Positions 36,569 to 45,728 of a DNA stretch of 64,000 nucleotides are shown piece by piece; positions within the stretch are counted from its first letter, which is position 1, and each line of letters opens with the position of its first letter. The translations under genes were made by a program, and so were the position numbers. The stretch covers positions 29,853 through 93,852 of the forward strand of contig CAMWKO010000010.1 in the NCBI GenBank assembly GCA_947174885.1. Reading direction: 5' to 3'. Below the pieces are notes generated by a model, which saw nothing but the letters and a program-made list of their open reading frames with translations, ran no database searches and had not been told where the DNA came from. Source of the stretch: an uncultured Clostridia bacterium. Lineage in GTDB: Bacteria; Bacillota; Clostridia; Lachnospirales; Lachnospiraceae.

Positions 36569-37276
36569 ATGGCAACACCTCATAATAATGCAAATGAAAA
36601 TCAGATAGCCAAAACAGTTTTAATGCCGGGTGACCCGTTACGTGCAAAAAAAATTGCAGAAACATATTTAGAAGATGTCTATATGTTCAATGATGTAAGA
36701 AACAATTTGGGATATACCGGAAAATATAATGGAAAAGAAGTTTCGGTTATGAGTTCAGGAATGGGTATGCCTTCTATAGGTATATATTCATACGAGCTTT
36801 ATAATGTATATGGAGTAGAAAATATTATACGAATCGGAAGTGCAGGTTCATATACAAAGGATTTAAGTGTATATGATGTGGTACTTGCTACGGAAGCATA
36901 TTCAGAGTCGTCATATGCGAAAACACAAAACGGATATGAGAGTGATGTTACGTTTCCGTCAAAGGAGCTTAATGACAGGCTCTTAGCATCAGCAAAAAAT
37001 CTTGGTATTACTCTTCATACAGGCAGAGTCCATTCCTCTGATGTATTTTATAGAGAGGGTGATGGTACATATTTCAACAGTCTTCGTGATAACCTAAACT
37101 GTTTATGTGTAGAAATGGAAAGCTTTGCTTTATTTCATAATGCTAAGGTATCAGGCAAAAATGCAGCATGCCTTCTTACTATATCCGACTCCTTTGTATC
37201 AGATGAAATTACTACGGCAAAGGAAAGACAAAATTCATTTACACAGATGATGGAGATTGCATTGAATGCAATATAG
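36569..37276 (+). CDS. deoD: Purine nucleoside phosphorylase, DeoD type
   Basis: A hexameric-type purine nucleoside phosphorylase that splits purine (deoxy)ribonucleosides with phosphate. It shows the family start 'MATPHNNANENQIAKTVLMP', the phosphate-site 'MPGDPLRAK', 'GSAGSY', and 'VEMESFALF' with the ribose-contacting Met-Glu, then 'LTISDSFV' with the catalytic Asp. Length 235 is exact for DeoD. A GGGAGGG ribosome binding site precedes the ATG. It lies 11 bases before the dGTPase-like gene, giving a nucleoside/nucleotide salvage pair. Confidence 0.96.
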   Translation: MATPHNNANENQIAKTVLMPGDPLRAKKIAETYLEDVYMFNDVRNNLGYTGKYNGKEVSVMSSGMGMPSIGIYSYELYNVYGVENIIRIGSAGSYTKDLSVYDVVLATEAYSESSYAKTQNGYESDVTFPSKELNDRLLASAKNLGITLHTGRVHSSDVFYREGDGTYFNSLRDNLNCLCVEMESFALFHNAKVSGKNAACLLTISDSFVSDEITTAKERQNSFTQMMEIALNAI

Positions 37277-37287
37277 AGGAGGTATAT

Positions 37288-38295
37288 ATGACTATTCGAG
37301 AATCTATTGAAAACAATGAGAAGATACTGCTTAGTCCCTATGCTTCACACAGCGCAGACAGTCTTGGAAGAGACAGAGAAGAAGAGCCGTGTGATATGAG
37401 AACTGTTTATCAAAGAGACAGAGACAGGATTATTCATTGTAAGGCATTTAGAAGGTTAAAGCATAAAACTCAGGTTTTCTTAGCTCCCGAAGGAGATCAT
37501 TATAGAACAAGACTTACTCATACATTAGAGGTATCACAAATTGCAAGAAGTATATCACGCTCTTTAAGACTGAATGAGGATTTAACAGAGAGTATTGCGC
37601 TTGGACATGACCTTGGACATACACCTTTTGGTCATGCAGGAGAAAGAGCATTAGATGAAGTATGTAAATATGGCTTTGCACACTATGAACAGAGTGTAAG
37701 GGTAGTGGAGCTTTTGGAAAAGGATGGTTTGGGACTTAATCTTACAAAGGAAGTAAGAGACGGTATGTTAAACCACAGGACTACGGCTAATCCGTCTACC
37801 TTGGAGGGAAAGGTTGTAAGGCTTTCGGACAAGATTGCATACATAAATCACGATATAGATGATGCCATAAGAGCAAATATTTTAGTCGAGGACGATATTC
37901 CTAAAAAATACAGGGATGTTTTGGGAAACAGTACAAAGCTTAGATTAGATACGCTTATCAGGGATATTGTCAATAACAGTATGGACAAGCCGGATATTAT
38001 TATGTCAAAGGCGGTAGAGGAGGCTATGAAGGGTTTGCGGACTTTTCTGTTTCAGGAGTTATATAAAAATCCGGTGGCAAAAGGACAGGAATATAAAGCA
38101 TCGAGTATGATAAAGGAACTTTATAATTATTATTTGAGCAATATAAATAAACTTCCCGAAGAGTTTTTGCATTTAATATATGATTTGAACGAAGAACCTG
38201 AGAGAGTGGTTTGTGACTATATAGCAGGAATGTCTGACCAATATTCCGTAAAGAAATTTGAAGAAGAATTTGTGCCTAGATTTTGGAAATACTAG
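37288..38295 (+). CDS. dgt: dGTPase-like HD-domain triphosphohydrolase
   Basis: A 335-residue HD-superfamily protein. Metal ligands are seen in 'TRLTHTLEVSQIARS' and 'ALGHDLGHTPFGHAGERAL', with the third-site 'LSDKIAYINHDIDDAI'. Family members hydrolyse dNTPs to nucleosides and triphosphate. The N-terminal 'RDRDRIIHCKAFRRLKHKTQ' is diagnostic for this branch. It starts after GAGGAGGT, 11 bases behind deoD, and precedes dnaG by 15 bases. The dgt-dnaG-rpoD order is common in Clostridia. The preferred nucleotide cannot be read from the sequence. Confidence 0.92.
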   Translation: MTIRESIENNEKILLSPYASHSADSLGRDREEEPCDMRTVYQRDRDRIIHCKAFRRLKHKTQVFLAPEGDHYRTRLTHTLEVSQIARSISRSLRLNEDLTESIALGHDLGHTPFGHAGERALDEVCKYGFAHYEQSVRVVELLEKDGLGLNLTKEVRDGMLNHRTTANPSTLEGKVVRLSDKIAYINHDIDDAIRANILVEDDIPKKYRDVLGNSTKLRLDTLIRDIVNNSMDKPDIIMSKAVEEAMKGLRTFLFQELYKNPVAKGQEYKASSMIKELYNYYLSNINKLPEEFLHLIYDLNEEPERVVCDYIAGMSDQYSVKKFEEEFVPRFWKY

Positions 38296-38310
38296 GTTTT
38301 GGGTGATAAT

Positions 38311-40071
38311 ATGTATTATTCAGATGACTTAATTGAAGAAATAAGATCAAGAAATGATATAGTGGATGTAGTGTCGTCTTATGTAAAATTACAGAAAAAG
38401 GGCAGTACATATTTTGGATTATGCCCGTTTCACAGTGAAAAGTCACCTTCATTTTCAGTTACACCGTCAAAGCAGATGTATTATTGTTTTGGGTGCGGTG
38501 CAGGTGGAAATGCTTATACCTTTATTATGAAATATGAAAATTATTCTTTTACTGAGGCAGTAAAGGTACTGGCAGACAGAGCCGGTATAGCACTGCCCGA
38601 AGGAGGCTACAGCGAAGAGGATAAGCGGAGAGCTGATTTAAAAAACAGACTTTTGGAGGCAAATAAAGAGGCTGCAAAGTATTATTATCATATTCTGAAA
38701 AGTGAAAGAGGCGCACAGGGTTATGAATATTTAAGAAACAGAGGGCTTTCTGATGAAACCATTACCGGATTCGGTTTAGGATTTTCTACAAATTATAGCA
38801 ATGATTTATATGATTATCTTAAAAGCAAGGGTTTTGAGGATAATGTTTTAAAGGAAGCAGGACTTTTTAACTATTCGGAAAAAAAGGTATATGATAAATT
38901 TTCGGGGCGTGTTATGTTTCCTATTATGGATGTGAATAACAGAGTGATTGGCTTTGGCGGACGTGTAATGGGAGATGCACAGCCAAAATATTTAAATTCA
39001 CCGGAAACCATACTGTTTGATAAGAGCAGAAATCTATACGGACTTAATATAGCAAGGAATTCCAGAAAGGAATATATGCTTATATGTGAGGGATATATGG
39101 ATGTAATCTCTTTGCATCAGGCAGGCTTTAATAATGCAGTAGCTTCATTAGGAACTGCCTATACGCTAAGACAGGCTGCACTTATTAAACGATATGTGGA
39201 TAGTGTATATCTTACATATGACTCTGATGGGGCAGGGGTAAAGGCTGCACTTCGGGCAATACCTATTTCCAAGGAGGCAGGACTTTCTACAAAGGTAATT
39301 AATATGAAGCCATATAAGGACCCTGACGAGTTTATAAAAGCGTTGGGGGCTGATGAATATGAAAAGAGAATAAAAAATGCCAGAAACAGTTTTCTGTTTG
39401 AGATAGATAAAATGAGGGAGGAGACAGATATAAATGATCCGGATATGAAGTCGAGGTTTTATCGGTCCGTTGCTAAAAAGCTTTTAGAGTTTAGTGATGA
39501 GCTGGAAAGAAATGTATATATTGACGCAGTCTGTGAGGAATATATGCTTCCTAAGGACTCGCTTATTAAAACTTTAGGAAAGCTTTCTCTTACTATCAGT
39601 GAAGAGGATTTGAAAAATTTGAATCCGGTGAAAAAAGAGGAGTATAAAAAGACAAAAGAGGATGGTACTGCAATGGCACTTAAAACATTACTTACATGGC
39701 TTATAGATGATGCAAGTATTTATCCGAAAATAAAGGGAATTATAAAAAAAGAGGATTTTGTATCGCCTATGTACTATCAGGTGGCAGATATGCTATTTGA
39801 CCAGTTGGAGGCAGGAGAAATCAATCCGGCAAAAATTATTAATCATTTTGAGAATAGTGATGAACAGTCTGAGATAGCTGGCTTATTTTCTTCTCCGATT
39901 AGTGATGAGATGACAAAGGATGAAAGAGAAAAGGTTCTTAATGATATTTTATATAATGTTAAAAAGAACAGTATTGATTACAGAAGCAGGGAAATAACAG
40001 ATATTGCTTTATTACAGCAGATTATAAAAGAACAGAATGAACTGAGTAAAATACATATTACTCTTTCATAA
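38311..40071 (+). CDS. dnaG: DNA primase
   Basis: Synthesises RNA primers for DNA replication, working with the replicative helicase. The zinc-binding CHC2 domain has 'CPFHSEKSPSF' and 'YYCFGCGAGGNAYTF' (residues about 40-70). The catalytic TOPRIM region has 'LICEGYMDVISLHQAGF' and 'YLTYDSDGAGVKAALR'. A C-terminal helicase-interaction region ends near 586. ATG 38311 is preferred over an in-frame TTG at 38299 because the product then begins 'MYYSDDLIEEIRSRNDIV', the usual DnaG start; the ribosome binding site GGGTGA is weak. It is part of the dgt-dnaG-rpoD-trmK cluster. Confidence 0.96.
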   Translation: MYYSDDLIEEIRSRNDIVDVVSSYVKLQKKGSTYFGLCPFHSEKSPSFSVTPSKQMYYCFGCGAGGNAYTFIMKYENYSFTEAVKVLADRAGIALPEGGYSEEDKRRADLKNRLLEANKEAAKYYYHILKSERGAQGYEYLRNRGLSDETITGFGLGFSTNYSNDLYDYLKSKGFEDNVLKEAGLFNYSEKKVYDKFSGRVMFPIMDVNNRVIGFGGRVMGDAQPKYLNSPETILFDKSRNLYGLNIARNSRKEYMLICEGYMDVISLHQAGFNNAVASLGTAYTLRQAALIKRYVDSVYLTYDSDGAGVKAALRAIPISKEAGLSTKVINMKPYKDPDEFIKALGADEYEKRIKNARNSFLFEIDKMREETDINDPDMKSRFYRSVAKKLLEFSDELERNVYIDAVCEEYMLPKDSLIKTLGKLSLTISEEDLKNLNPVKKEEYKKTKEDGTAMALKTLLTWLIDDASIYPKIKGIIKKEDFVSPMYYQVADMLFDQLEAGEINPAKIINHFENSDEQSEIAGLFSSPISDEMTKDEREKVLNDILYNVKKNSIDYRSREITDIALLQQIIKEQNELSKIHITLS

Positions 40072-40095
40072 TTTATCATCTAAGGAGGCATAATG

Positions 40096-41130
40096 ATGGC
40101 AAAGGATTTGGATATATCGGATAAATATCTGGATACTACAGAAGATATGGGAAATGTTGACAGCATTGATAGAACCAAGGACTTAGAGATGGATAATATT
40201 TTAGAACTCGAGGAACCAAACAGTGAATCTTTAAAAATGATTGAGCAGGATGAAAATTCAGATGAGGATACTGATGATTTTATTATAGCAGAGGGGATAA
40301 ATATAGAAGATCCCGTAAGAATGTATTTAAAGGAAATCGGCAAAGTACCTTTGCTATCAGCCTGTGAAGAAATAGAATTGGCAAAACGTATTGCCGAGGG
40401 TGATTTAGAAGCTAAGGATAAGCTTACGGAGGCAAACTTAAGACTTGTTGTAAGTATTGCAAAAAAGTATATTGGCAGGGGTATGCAGCTGTTAGATCTT
40501 ATACAGGAAGGAAATCTGGGTCTGTTAAAGGCTGTGGATAAATTTGACTACAAAATGAATTACAAATTCAGTACTTATGCAACCTGGTGGATTAGACAGG
40601 CCATTACACGTTCCATAGCGGATCAGGCAAGGACTATCAGAATACCTGTGCATATGGTGGAAAATATTAATAAGCTTACCAGAATTAACAGACAGCTTGT
40701 ACAGGAACTTGGCAGAGAGCCTAGTAATGCAGAAGTAGCAAATAAGATGGGAATTACTGAGGAAAAAGTAACAGCTATAATGAAGTTTGCTCAAGAGCCT
40801 GTATCATTGGAATCGCCGGTAGGGGAGGAAGATGATACACATTTGGGTGATTTCGTAGAGGACGAGAACACAAAAACACCTGTAAAGGCAGCTACTTATA
40901 CATTACTCAGGGAGCAGTTAGTTGAAGTATTATCAACTCTTACAGACAGAGAGCAAAGAGTTTTAATTTTAAGATTTGGTTTAGAGGATGGAAAAAGCAG
41001 GACACTAGAGGAGGTAGGGGTAGAGTTTAAGGTTACCAGGGAGAGAATCAGGCAAATAGAGGCTAAGGCTTTAAGAAAGCTTAGACACCGAAGCAGAAGT
41101 GAAAAATTAATTGACTATCTGGAGGAATAG
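40096..41130 (+). CDS. rpoD: Primary RNA polymerase sigma factor (sigma 70/SigA)
   Basis: Housekeeping sigma factor. Region 1.2 is '[17 protein letters not shown]', region 2 holds '[18 protein letters not shown]' and '[20 protein letters not shown]', region 3 '[14 protein letters not shown]', and region 4 '[20 protein letters not shown]'. At 344 residues it is short: the N-terminal acidic 70 residues show no recognisable region 1.1. ATG 40096 is favoured because AAGGAGG (40082-40088) then sits 7 bases away; ATG 40093 is the alternative. It follows dnaG in the classic primase-sigma order, and the trmK ATG touches its stop codon. Confidence 0.96.
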   Translation: MAKDLDISDKYLDTTEDMGNVDSIDRTKDLEMDNILELEEPNSESLKMIEQDENSDEDTDDFIIAEGINIEDPVRMYLKEIGKVPLLSACEEIELAKRIAEGDLEAKDKLTEANLRLVVSIAKKYIGRGMQLLDLIQEGNLGLLKAVDKFDYKMNYKFSTYATWWIRQAITRSIADQARTIRIPVHMVENINKLTRINRQLVQELGREPSNAEVANKMGITEEKVTAIMKFAQEPVSLESPVGEEDDTHLGDFVEDENTKTPVKAATYTLLREQLVEVLSTLTDREQRVLILRFGLEDGKSRTLEEVGVEFKVTRERIRQIEAKALRKLRHRSRSEKLIDYLEE

Positions 41131-41835
41131 ATGAAATTATCTGGTAGATTACAAAGGATTTCTGAATTTGTGACAAAAGGGAATATTTTAGCGGATATTG
41201 GAACTGACCATGGGTACATACCTATATATTTAGTAGAAAATAAAGTTGTTCCCTATGCTTATGCATGTGATGTGAAGGAAGGGCCGTTAGAAAGGGCAAG
41301 GGAACATATAGCAGAACATAAGCTGGAAGATAAAATCAGATTACGATTGTCTAATGGCTTGGAGAAATTAGAAAAAAGCGAGGCTGATACAATTTTAATT
41401 GCCGGTATGGGTGGAGAACTGATCATTGATATTTTAAAATCAGGAAAGGAAGTACTGGATACAGCAAAGGAGCTTATAGTATCTCCTCATTCAGAAATTA
41501 ATCTTGTCAGGAAATATCTGAACAGTGAGAAGTATATTCTTGTAGAAGAGGATATGATAAAGGATGCAGGAAAATATTATGTAATTATGAAATGGGTAAA
41601 GGGTGAAGACGACAGTTTTACAGAAGATTTTAGTGAATGTGAGCTTTTATATGGGAAAATACTGCTTAGAAAAAAAAATCCGGTATTATCTGAATATCTG
41701 AATAATGAAAAGAATAATTATTATAAGATATTATCTCTTTTAGACAGAGAAGGAAAGAGTGATGTGATTTTAAAAAAGGATAGTATTAAAAAGAGGTTAT
41801 TGACCATAGAAGAAGCATTATGCTTTTACAATTAA
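41131..41835 (+). CDS. trmK: tRNA (adenine22-N1)-methyltransferase
   Basis: A class I S-adenosylmethionine-dependent methyltransferase acting on A22 of tRNAs. It has 'LSGRLQRISEFV', SAM-binding 'ADIGTDHGYIPIYLVE' and the catalytic-region 'TILIAGMGGELIIDIL', followed by 'LIVSPHSEINLVRKYL'. Length 234 fits TrmK. Its ATG directly follows the rpoD stop, with GAGGAA as ribosome binding site inside rpoD. In many Firmicutes a Nif3-family gene comes next; here it is replaced by the TGS-nucleoside kinase. Confidence 0.93.
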   Translation: MKLSGRLQRISEFVTKGNILADIGTDHGYIPIYLVENKVVPYAYACDVKEGPLERAREHIAEHKLEDKIRLRLSNGLEKLEKSEADTILIAGMGGELIIDILKSGKEVLDTAKELIVSPHSEINLVRKYLNSEKYILVEEDMIKDAGKYYVIMKWVKGEDDSFTEDFSECELLYGKILLRKKNPVLSEYLNNEKNNYYKILSLLDREGKSDVILKKDSIKKRLLTIEEALCFYN

Positions 41836-41854
41836 TTTGAAAGGTCGTGATTTG

Positions 41855-43519
41855 ATGACAGGAACTATTACAATAACAGTTGAGAGTGTTGAAAAGGAGT
41901 ATGAAAGCGGAGTTTTATTATTAGATATTGCAAATGAATGGCAGGAAAAATATGATTCAGATATAGTACTGGCACGGGTAAACGGAAAACTTACTGAGTT
42001 AAATAAGGAAATTACAAACAACAGCAAAATAAGCTTTATTACAACTGCAAGTACATGTGGAATGGATACATATAAAAGAAGTGCAACACTTATGATGTTA
42101 AAAGCATTTTATGATATTTGCGGCAAGAATAATATTGAAAGACTCTGTGTAAGGTATTCATTAAGCAAGGGATATTTTTGTAAGCTTTTTGGAAATGTAA
42201 AAGTAACTCCTGAACTGCTTCAGGAGGTATACAAGTATATGATGCAAATGGTAAATAAGGATTATCCTATTAAAAAGTATACTTTAGAAACCTCGGTAGC
42301 TATAGATAATTTTAAAAAACATGGAATGGATGACAAAGTAAAGCTTTTTAAATACAGAAATAATTCAACAGTAAATGTATATAGTTTAAATGGATTTGAA
42401 GATTATTTTTATGGTTATATGGTACCATCTACAAAATATATAAAATACTTTGAATTATATCAGTTTGATGACGGCTTTGTATTACAGCTTCCAACTAAAG
42501 AAAATCCGACAGAAGTACCTAAATTTGAGCCACAAAGGAAGATGTATAATGTGCTTAAGGAATCCAGCAAATGGAGTGAAATGTTGGAAATAAATACTGT
42601 AGGTGCATTAAATGATATCATATCAAGCAGTAGTATAGAGGATATGATTTTGGTGCAGGAGGCTTTGCAGGAGAAGAAGATAGGTGATATAGCAGAGGAA
42701 ATCAAAAATCGTGGAAATGTAAAATATGTTATGATTGCAGGTCCATCCTCTTCAGGAAAAACCACATTTTCACATAGATTATCTATTCAATTGAGAGCCA
42801 TTGGACTAAAACCACATCCAATTGCTGTAGATGACTATTTTGTAGACAGAATAAATTCTCCAAAGGATGAAAACGGTAATTACAATTATGAGATATTAGA
42901 AGCATTGGATGTAAAAAAATTCAATGAGGATATGATTGCTTTGGGAAATGGAGAGACAGTTGAATTACCAACATATAACTTTGTGACAGGAAAGCGGGAA
43001 TATAAAGGTAAAAAATTGAAGCTAGGTAAAGATGATGTACTTGTAATAGAGGGTATTCATTGCCTGAATGACGGATTATCGTATGCACTCGATAAGGAGA
43101 ATAAGTTTAAGATTTATGTCAGTGCCTTAACACAGTTAAATATTGATGAGCATAACAGAATACCTACTACGGATGGCAGACTTCTTAGAAGAATAGTCAG
43201 GGATGCAAGAACCCGAGGGACAAATGCAAGAGAAACCATAAGCAGATGGCAGTCTGTAAGAAAAGGGGAAGAAAACTATATTTTCCCATATCAGGAGGAA
43301 GCAGATGTAATGTTTAATTCAGCACTTATATATGAATTAAGTGTTTTAAAGCAGTATGCGGAGCCTCTTTTATACCAGATACCAAGAAACTGTTCTGAAT
43401 ATGACGAGGCGAACAGACTTATTAAGTTCTTGAATTATTTTTTAGGAGTTTCAAGCGAAAGAATACCTACTAATTCATTAGTGAGAGAGTTTGTAGGTGG
43501 AGGATGCTTTGATTTATAA
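41855..43519 (+). CDS. Nucleoside kinase with N-terminal TGS/ThrRS-like domains (uridine kinase family)
   Basis: A 554-residue protein. The N-terminal 200 residues resemble the TGS and second domains of threonyl-tRNA synthetase ('ITVESVEKEYESGVLLLDIA'). The C-terminal part is a phosphoribulokinase/uridine kinase-type P-loop kinase: Walker A 'AGPSSSGKTTFSHRLS', 'AVDDYFVDR', 'VIEGIHCLN' and 'RRIVRDARTRGTNARETI'. This fusion is widespread in Firmicutes and usually annotated as nucleoside kinase; the true substrate is unproven. ATG 41855 has AAAGG 10 bases upstream; earlier in-frame TTG codons at 41837 and 41852 are possible. It closes the dgt-dnaG-rpoD-trmK cluster. Confidence 0.85.
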   Translation: MTGTITITVESVEKEYESGVLLLDIANEWQEKYDSDIVLARVNGKLTELNKEITNNSKISFITTASTCGMDTYKRSATLMMLKAFYDICGKNNIERLCVRYSLSKGYFCKLFGNVKVTPELLQEVYKYMMQMVNKDYPIKKYTLETSVAIDNFKKHGMDDKVKLFKYRNNSTVNVYSLNGFEDYFYGYMVPSTKYIKYFELYQFDDGFVLQLPTKENPTEVPKFEPQRKMYNVLKESSKWSEMLEINTVGALNDIISSSSIEDMILVQEALQEKKIGDIAEEIKNRGNVKYVMIAGPSSSGKTTFSHRLSIQLRAIGLKPHPIAVDDYFVDRINSPKDENGNYNYEILEALDVKKFNEDMIALGNGETVELPTYNFVTGKREYKGKKLKLGKDDVLVIEGIHCLNDGLSYALDKENKFKIYVSALTQLNIDEHNRIPTTDGRLLRRIVRDARTRGTNARETISRWQSVRKGEENYIFPYQEEADVMFNSALIYELSVLKQYAEPLLYQIPRNCSEYDEANRLIKFLNYFLGVSSERIPTNSLVREFVGGGCFDL

Positions 43520-43523
43520 AATC

Positions 43524-43552
43524 TTGACAAATTTTTTTATTAATGCTATAGT
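43524..43552 (+). promoter_or_regulatory. Promoter of rnpB
   Basis: TTGACA (43524-43529) and TATAGT (43547-43552) are separated by 17 bases; predicted transcription starts at about 43559-43562, the RNA 5' end. Confidence 0.85.
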
Positions 43553-43560
43553 TCCAAAAT

Positions 43561-43903
43561 GTAAGTTCGACGGATGGTCGCGGCTGTAGAAACGAAAGGC
43601 TGCAGGTGAGGAAAGTCCGGGCTTCATAGGGCAGGATGCCAGATAACGTCTGGTGGAGGTGACTCTAAGGAAAGTGCAACAGAAATATACCGCCACGTTT
43701 GTGGTAAGGTTGGAAGGGCAGTGTAAGAGACTACCGCCTGTGTGGTAACAGACAGGGCATATGTAAACCCCATCCGAAGCAAGACCGAACAGGAGACATA
43801 AGGTTGCCCGCCTGTCTCGGGTAGGTCGCTTGAAACTGGTGGTGACATCAGTTCTAGATAGATGATCATCTAAGACATAACCCGGCTTATAGTCGGACTT
43901 ATT
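43561..43903 (+). ncRNA. rnpB: RNase P RNA
   Basis: The catalytic RNA of ribonuclease P, which matures tRNA 5' ends. The conserved 5' core GAGGAAAGTCCGGGCTTC is at about 43607-43624, followed by the usual ATAGGGCAGGATGCCAG and GAAAGTGCAACAGAAA blocks; the 3' part has AGACATAACCCGGCTTATAG. P1 forms between TAAGT.CGAC at the 5' end and GTCG.ACTTA at the 3' end, which sets the limits. The gene has its own promoter and a strong terminator. Confidence 0.96.
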
Positions 43904-43904
43904 T

Positions 43905-43950
43905 AAAAAATGCGTTATAGCCTGTTTGTAAGGCCGTAACGCATTTTTTG
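43905..43950 (+). terminator. Terminator of rnpB
   Basis: AAAAAATGCGTTA pairs with TAACGCATTTTTT with an inner CC/GG helix; the T-run continues the stem. Confidence 0.9.
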
Positions 43951-43975
43951 TTTGAAAAAGGGTGATAATTGTTTT

Positions 43976-44404
43976 TTATTTATTTGAATATTTCTCTTCG
44001 CAGTATTTACATCTGTATATCTGCTTTTTCTCATCTGTAAGTATGAATATCTGCTCAAGCTCCTGTTCAATAGAAGTAATACATCTGGGATTTTTGCAGG
44101 TAACTACATTTTTGATGATTTTAGGAAGGGTTAGCTTTTTTTTATCTACGATTTTTCCGTCATGAATTATATTTACGGTAATATTGTGGTCTATATAACC
44201 TAAAATATCTAAATTTATAACATCAATGGGACATTCTATTTTAATAATATCCTTACGTCCCATTTTATTACTTTTAGCATTTTTAATAATGGCAACCTGA
44301 CAATCCAGTTTATCAAGTCCAAGATAATTATATATATCCATACATTTTCCGGCCTTTATATGGTCAAGTACAAAGCCTTCATTTAAACTGCCTACATTTA
44401 ACAT
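43976..44404 (-). CDS. pyrI: Aspartate carbamoyltransferase regulatory subunit
   Basis: A 142-residue regulatory chain that binds nucleotides and makes aspartate transcarbamoylase allosteric. The N-terminal nucleotide-binding domain begins 'MLNVGSLNEGFVLDHIKAGK'. The C-terminal zinc domain has the four cysteines in 'CKNPRCI' and 'CKYCEEKYS', needed to contact PyrB. AAAGGA lies about 8 bases before the start in the minus-strand sense. It lies 21 bases downstream of pyrB, so the two are co-transcribed as pyrBI. The rnpB terminator converges on its 3' end. Confidence 0.95.
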   Translation of the reverse strand: MLNVGSLNEGFVLDHIKAGKCMDIYNYLGLDKLDCQVAIIKNAKSNKMGRKDIIKIECPIDVINLDILGYIDHNITVNIIHDGKIVDKKKLTLPKIIKNVVTCKNPRCITSIEQELEQIFILTDEKKQIYRCKYCEEKYSNK

Positions 44405-44425
44405 TTTAGTAAGTCCTTTCTTTTA

Positions 44426-45346
44426 TTAATCTGCTTTAATTTCAAGAAGAGTAAGTATAAGTGCCATTCTGACATACACACCATACTGGACCTGCTTAAA
44501 ATAAGCTGCACGTTCATCATCATCTACTTCAACAGATATTTCATTTACTCTTGGAAGTGGATGGAGTACAAGCATATTTTTATTGGCAAGTGCCATTTTT
44601 TCTTTGTCTAAAATATATGTATCCTTTAGACGGATATATTCAGCTTCATTAAAGAAACGCTCTCTTTGAACTCTTGTCATATATAGGATATCAAGTTCAG
44701 CTAAAGCATCTTCCATATGAGTTATTTCTTTATAAGGTATATTGTTGGCTTCTAAAACCTCTTCACGAATATAGCTTGGGATTTTAAGTTCAGGTGGAGA
44801 AATAAGTACAAAACTTATATTTTTATATCTGACTAAAGCATTTATAAGAGAATGAACAGTTCTTCCGAATTTTAAATCACCACAAAGGCCAATAATAAGA
44901 TTATCAAGTCTGCCTTTAAGAGAACGGATAGTCATTAAGTCTGTAAGAGTTTGAGTGGGATGCTGATGACCGCCATCACCGGCATTTATAACGGGAATAC
45001 CGGATTTTAAAGATGCAACTAAAGGAGCACCTTCTTTAGGATGCCTCATTGCACATATATCAGCATAACAGGAAATCATTCTGATTGTGTCAGAAACACT
45101 TTCGCCCTTAGCTGCTGAACTGGATGCTGCCGATGAAAAACCTAAAACATTGCCACCAAGATTAAGCATAGCAGCTTCAAAACTTAAACGGGTTCTGGTG
45201 CTTGGCTCATAAAACAGAGTCGCAATCTTTTTGCCATTGCAGGCTTCTTTGTATTTGTCTGGATTTTTCTCAATATCACTAGCTAAATCAAGAAGCTTGT
45301 CAAGCTCTTCGACAGAAAAATCTAGAGGACTAATTAAATGTCGCAT
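44426..45346 (-). CDS. pyrB: Aspartate carbamoyltransferase catalytic subunit
   Basis: Catalyses carbamoyl aspartate formation, the committed step of pyrimidine synthesis. The carbamoyl phosphate site is '[16 protein letters not shown]', with '[18 protein letters not shown]' and the aspartate-site '[11 protein letters not shown]'. The product is 306 residues. The ATG at 45346 is chosen because GGAGGT lies 5 bases upstream in the minus-strand sense; an in-frame ATG at 45358 overlaps that site. It forms an operon with pyrI. No attenuator with pyrimidine-rich leader is evident in the short leader. Confidence 0.96.
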   Translation of the reverse strand: MRHLISPLDFSVEELDKLLDLASDIEKNPDKYKEACNGKKIATLFYEPSTRTRLSFEAAMLNLGGNVLGFSSAASSSAAKGESVSDTIRMISCYADICAMRHPKEGAPLVASLKSGIPVINAGDGGHQHPTQTLTDLMTIRSLKGRLDNLIIGLCGDLKFGRTVHSLINALVRYKNISFVLISPPELKIPSYIREEVLEANNIPYKEITHMEDALAELDILYMTRVQRERFFNEAEYIRLKDTYILDKEKMALANKNMLVLHPLPRVNEISVEVDDDERAAYFKQVQYGVYVRMALILTLLEIKAD

Positions 45347-45728
45347 AGGTACCTCCATAAGTATATTTTGCTTTACATATATTAATATATATTCTTCTAA
45401 AAATCAATATTATATAACTTGAGTTTCCGTATTTTTTATTTTTAGCTTCAAAAAGTCTTGTTGCCAAAGGCAACATAGACATCTTGCACAAAATATCCAA
45501 CTGCTCTGTAATGTTTCAAATTTGATAGTTGTCATTTGTATAGATATATTTTAATTCTAAAAGCAGAAAACAGACGGATGTCCTGTAGAAAAATATAAAA
45601 ATTTTCTATTTACAAATATATGTTTTTGAGGTATTATCAGAATATCTTAATTCACATATTATTTTCAGAGTTCATTTATTATTCAGAAAATTGTATTCCA
45701 CTTTACATATTACTATAGTGAGGTAGTT
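45347..45728 (+). other. Divergent intergenic region between pyrB and the secretion-like operon
   Basis: About 380 bases without a gene. A truncated left half of the palindromic repeat lies at 45421-45493. The rest is AT-rich. TTGTAT (45691-45696) and TACTAT (45711-45716) could form a poor promoter with a 14-base spacer; no convincing promoter for the downstream operon is seen. Confidence 0.45.
45421..45493. repeat. Left-half copy of MITE-like palindromic repeat
   Basis: It matches the left end of the full copy (16696-16771) nearly base for base, from GAGTTTCCGTATTTTTT through the GTTGCC-AAA-GGCAAC hairpin to ATCTTGCACAAAATA. The sequence then diverges abruptly, and the right half is missing. 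Confidence 0.75.

Noticed and set aside
43624..43869. An open frame inside the rnpB region (minus strand)
   Set aside because: The region is RNase P RNA with conserved core sequences, own promoter and terminator.
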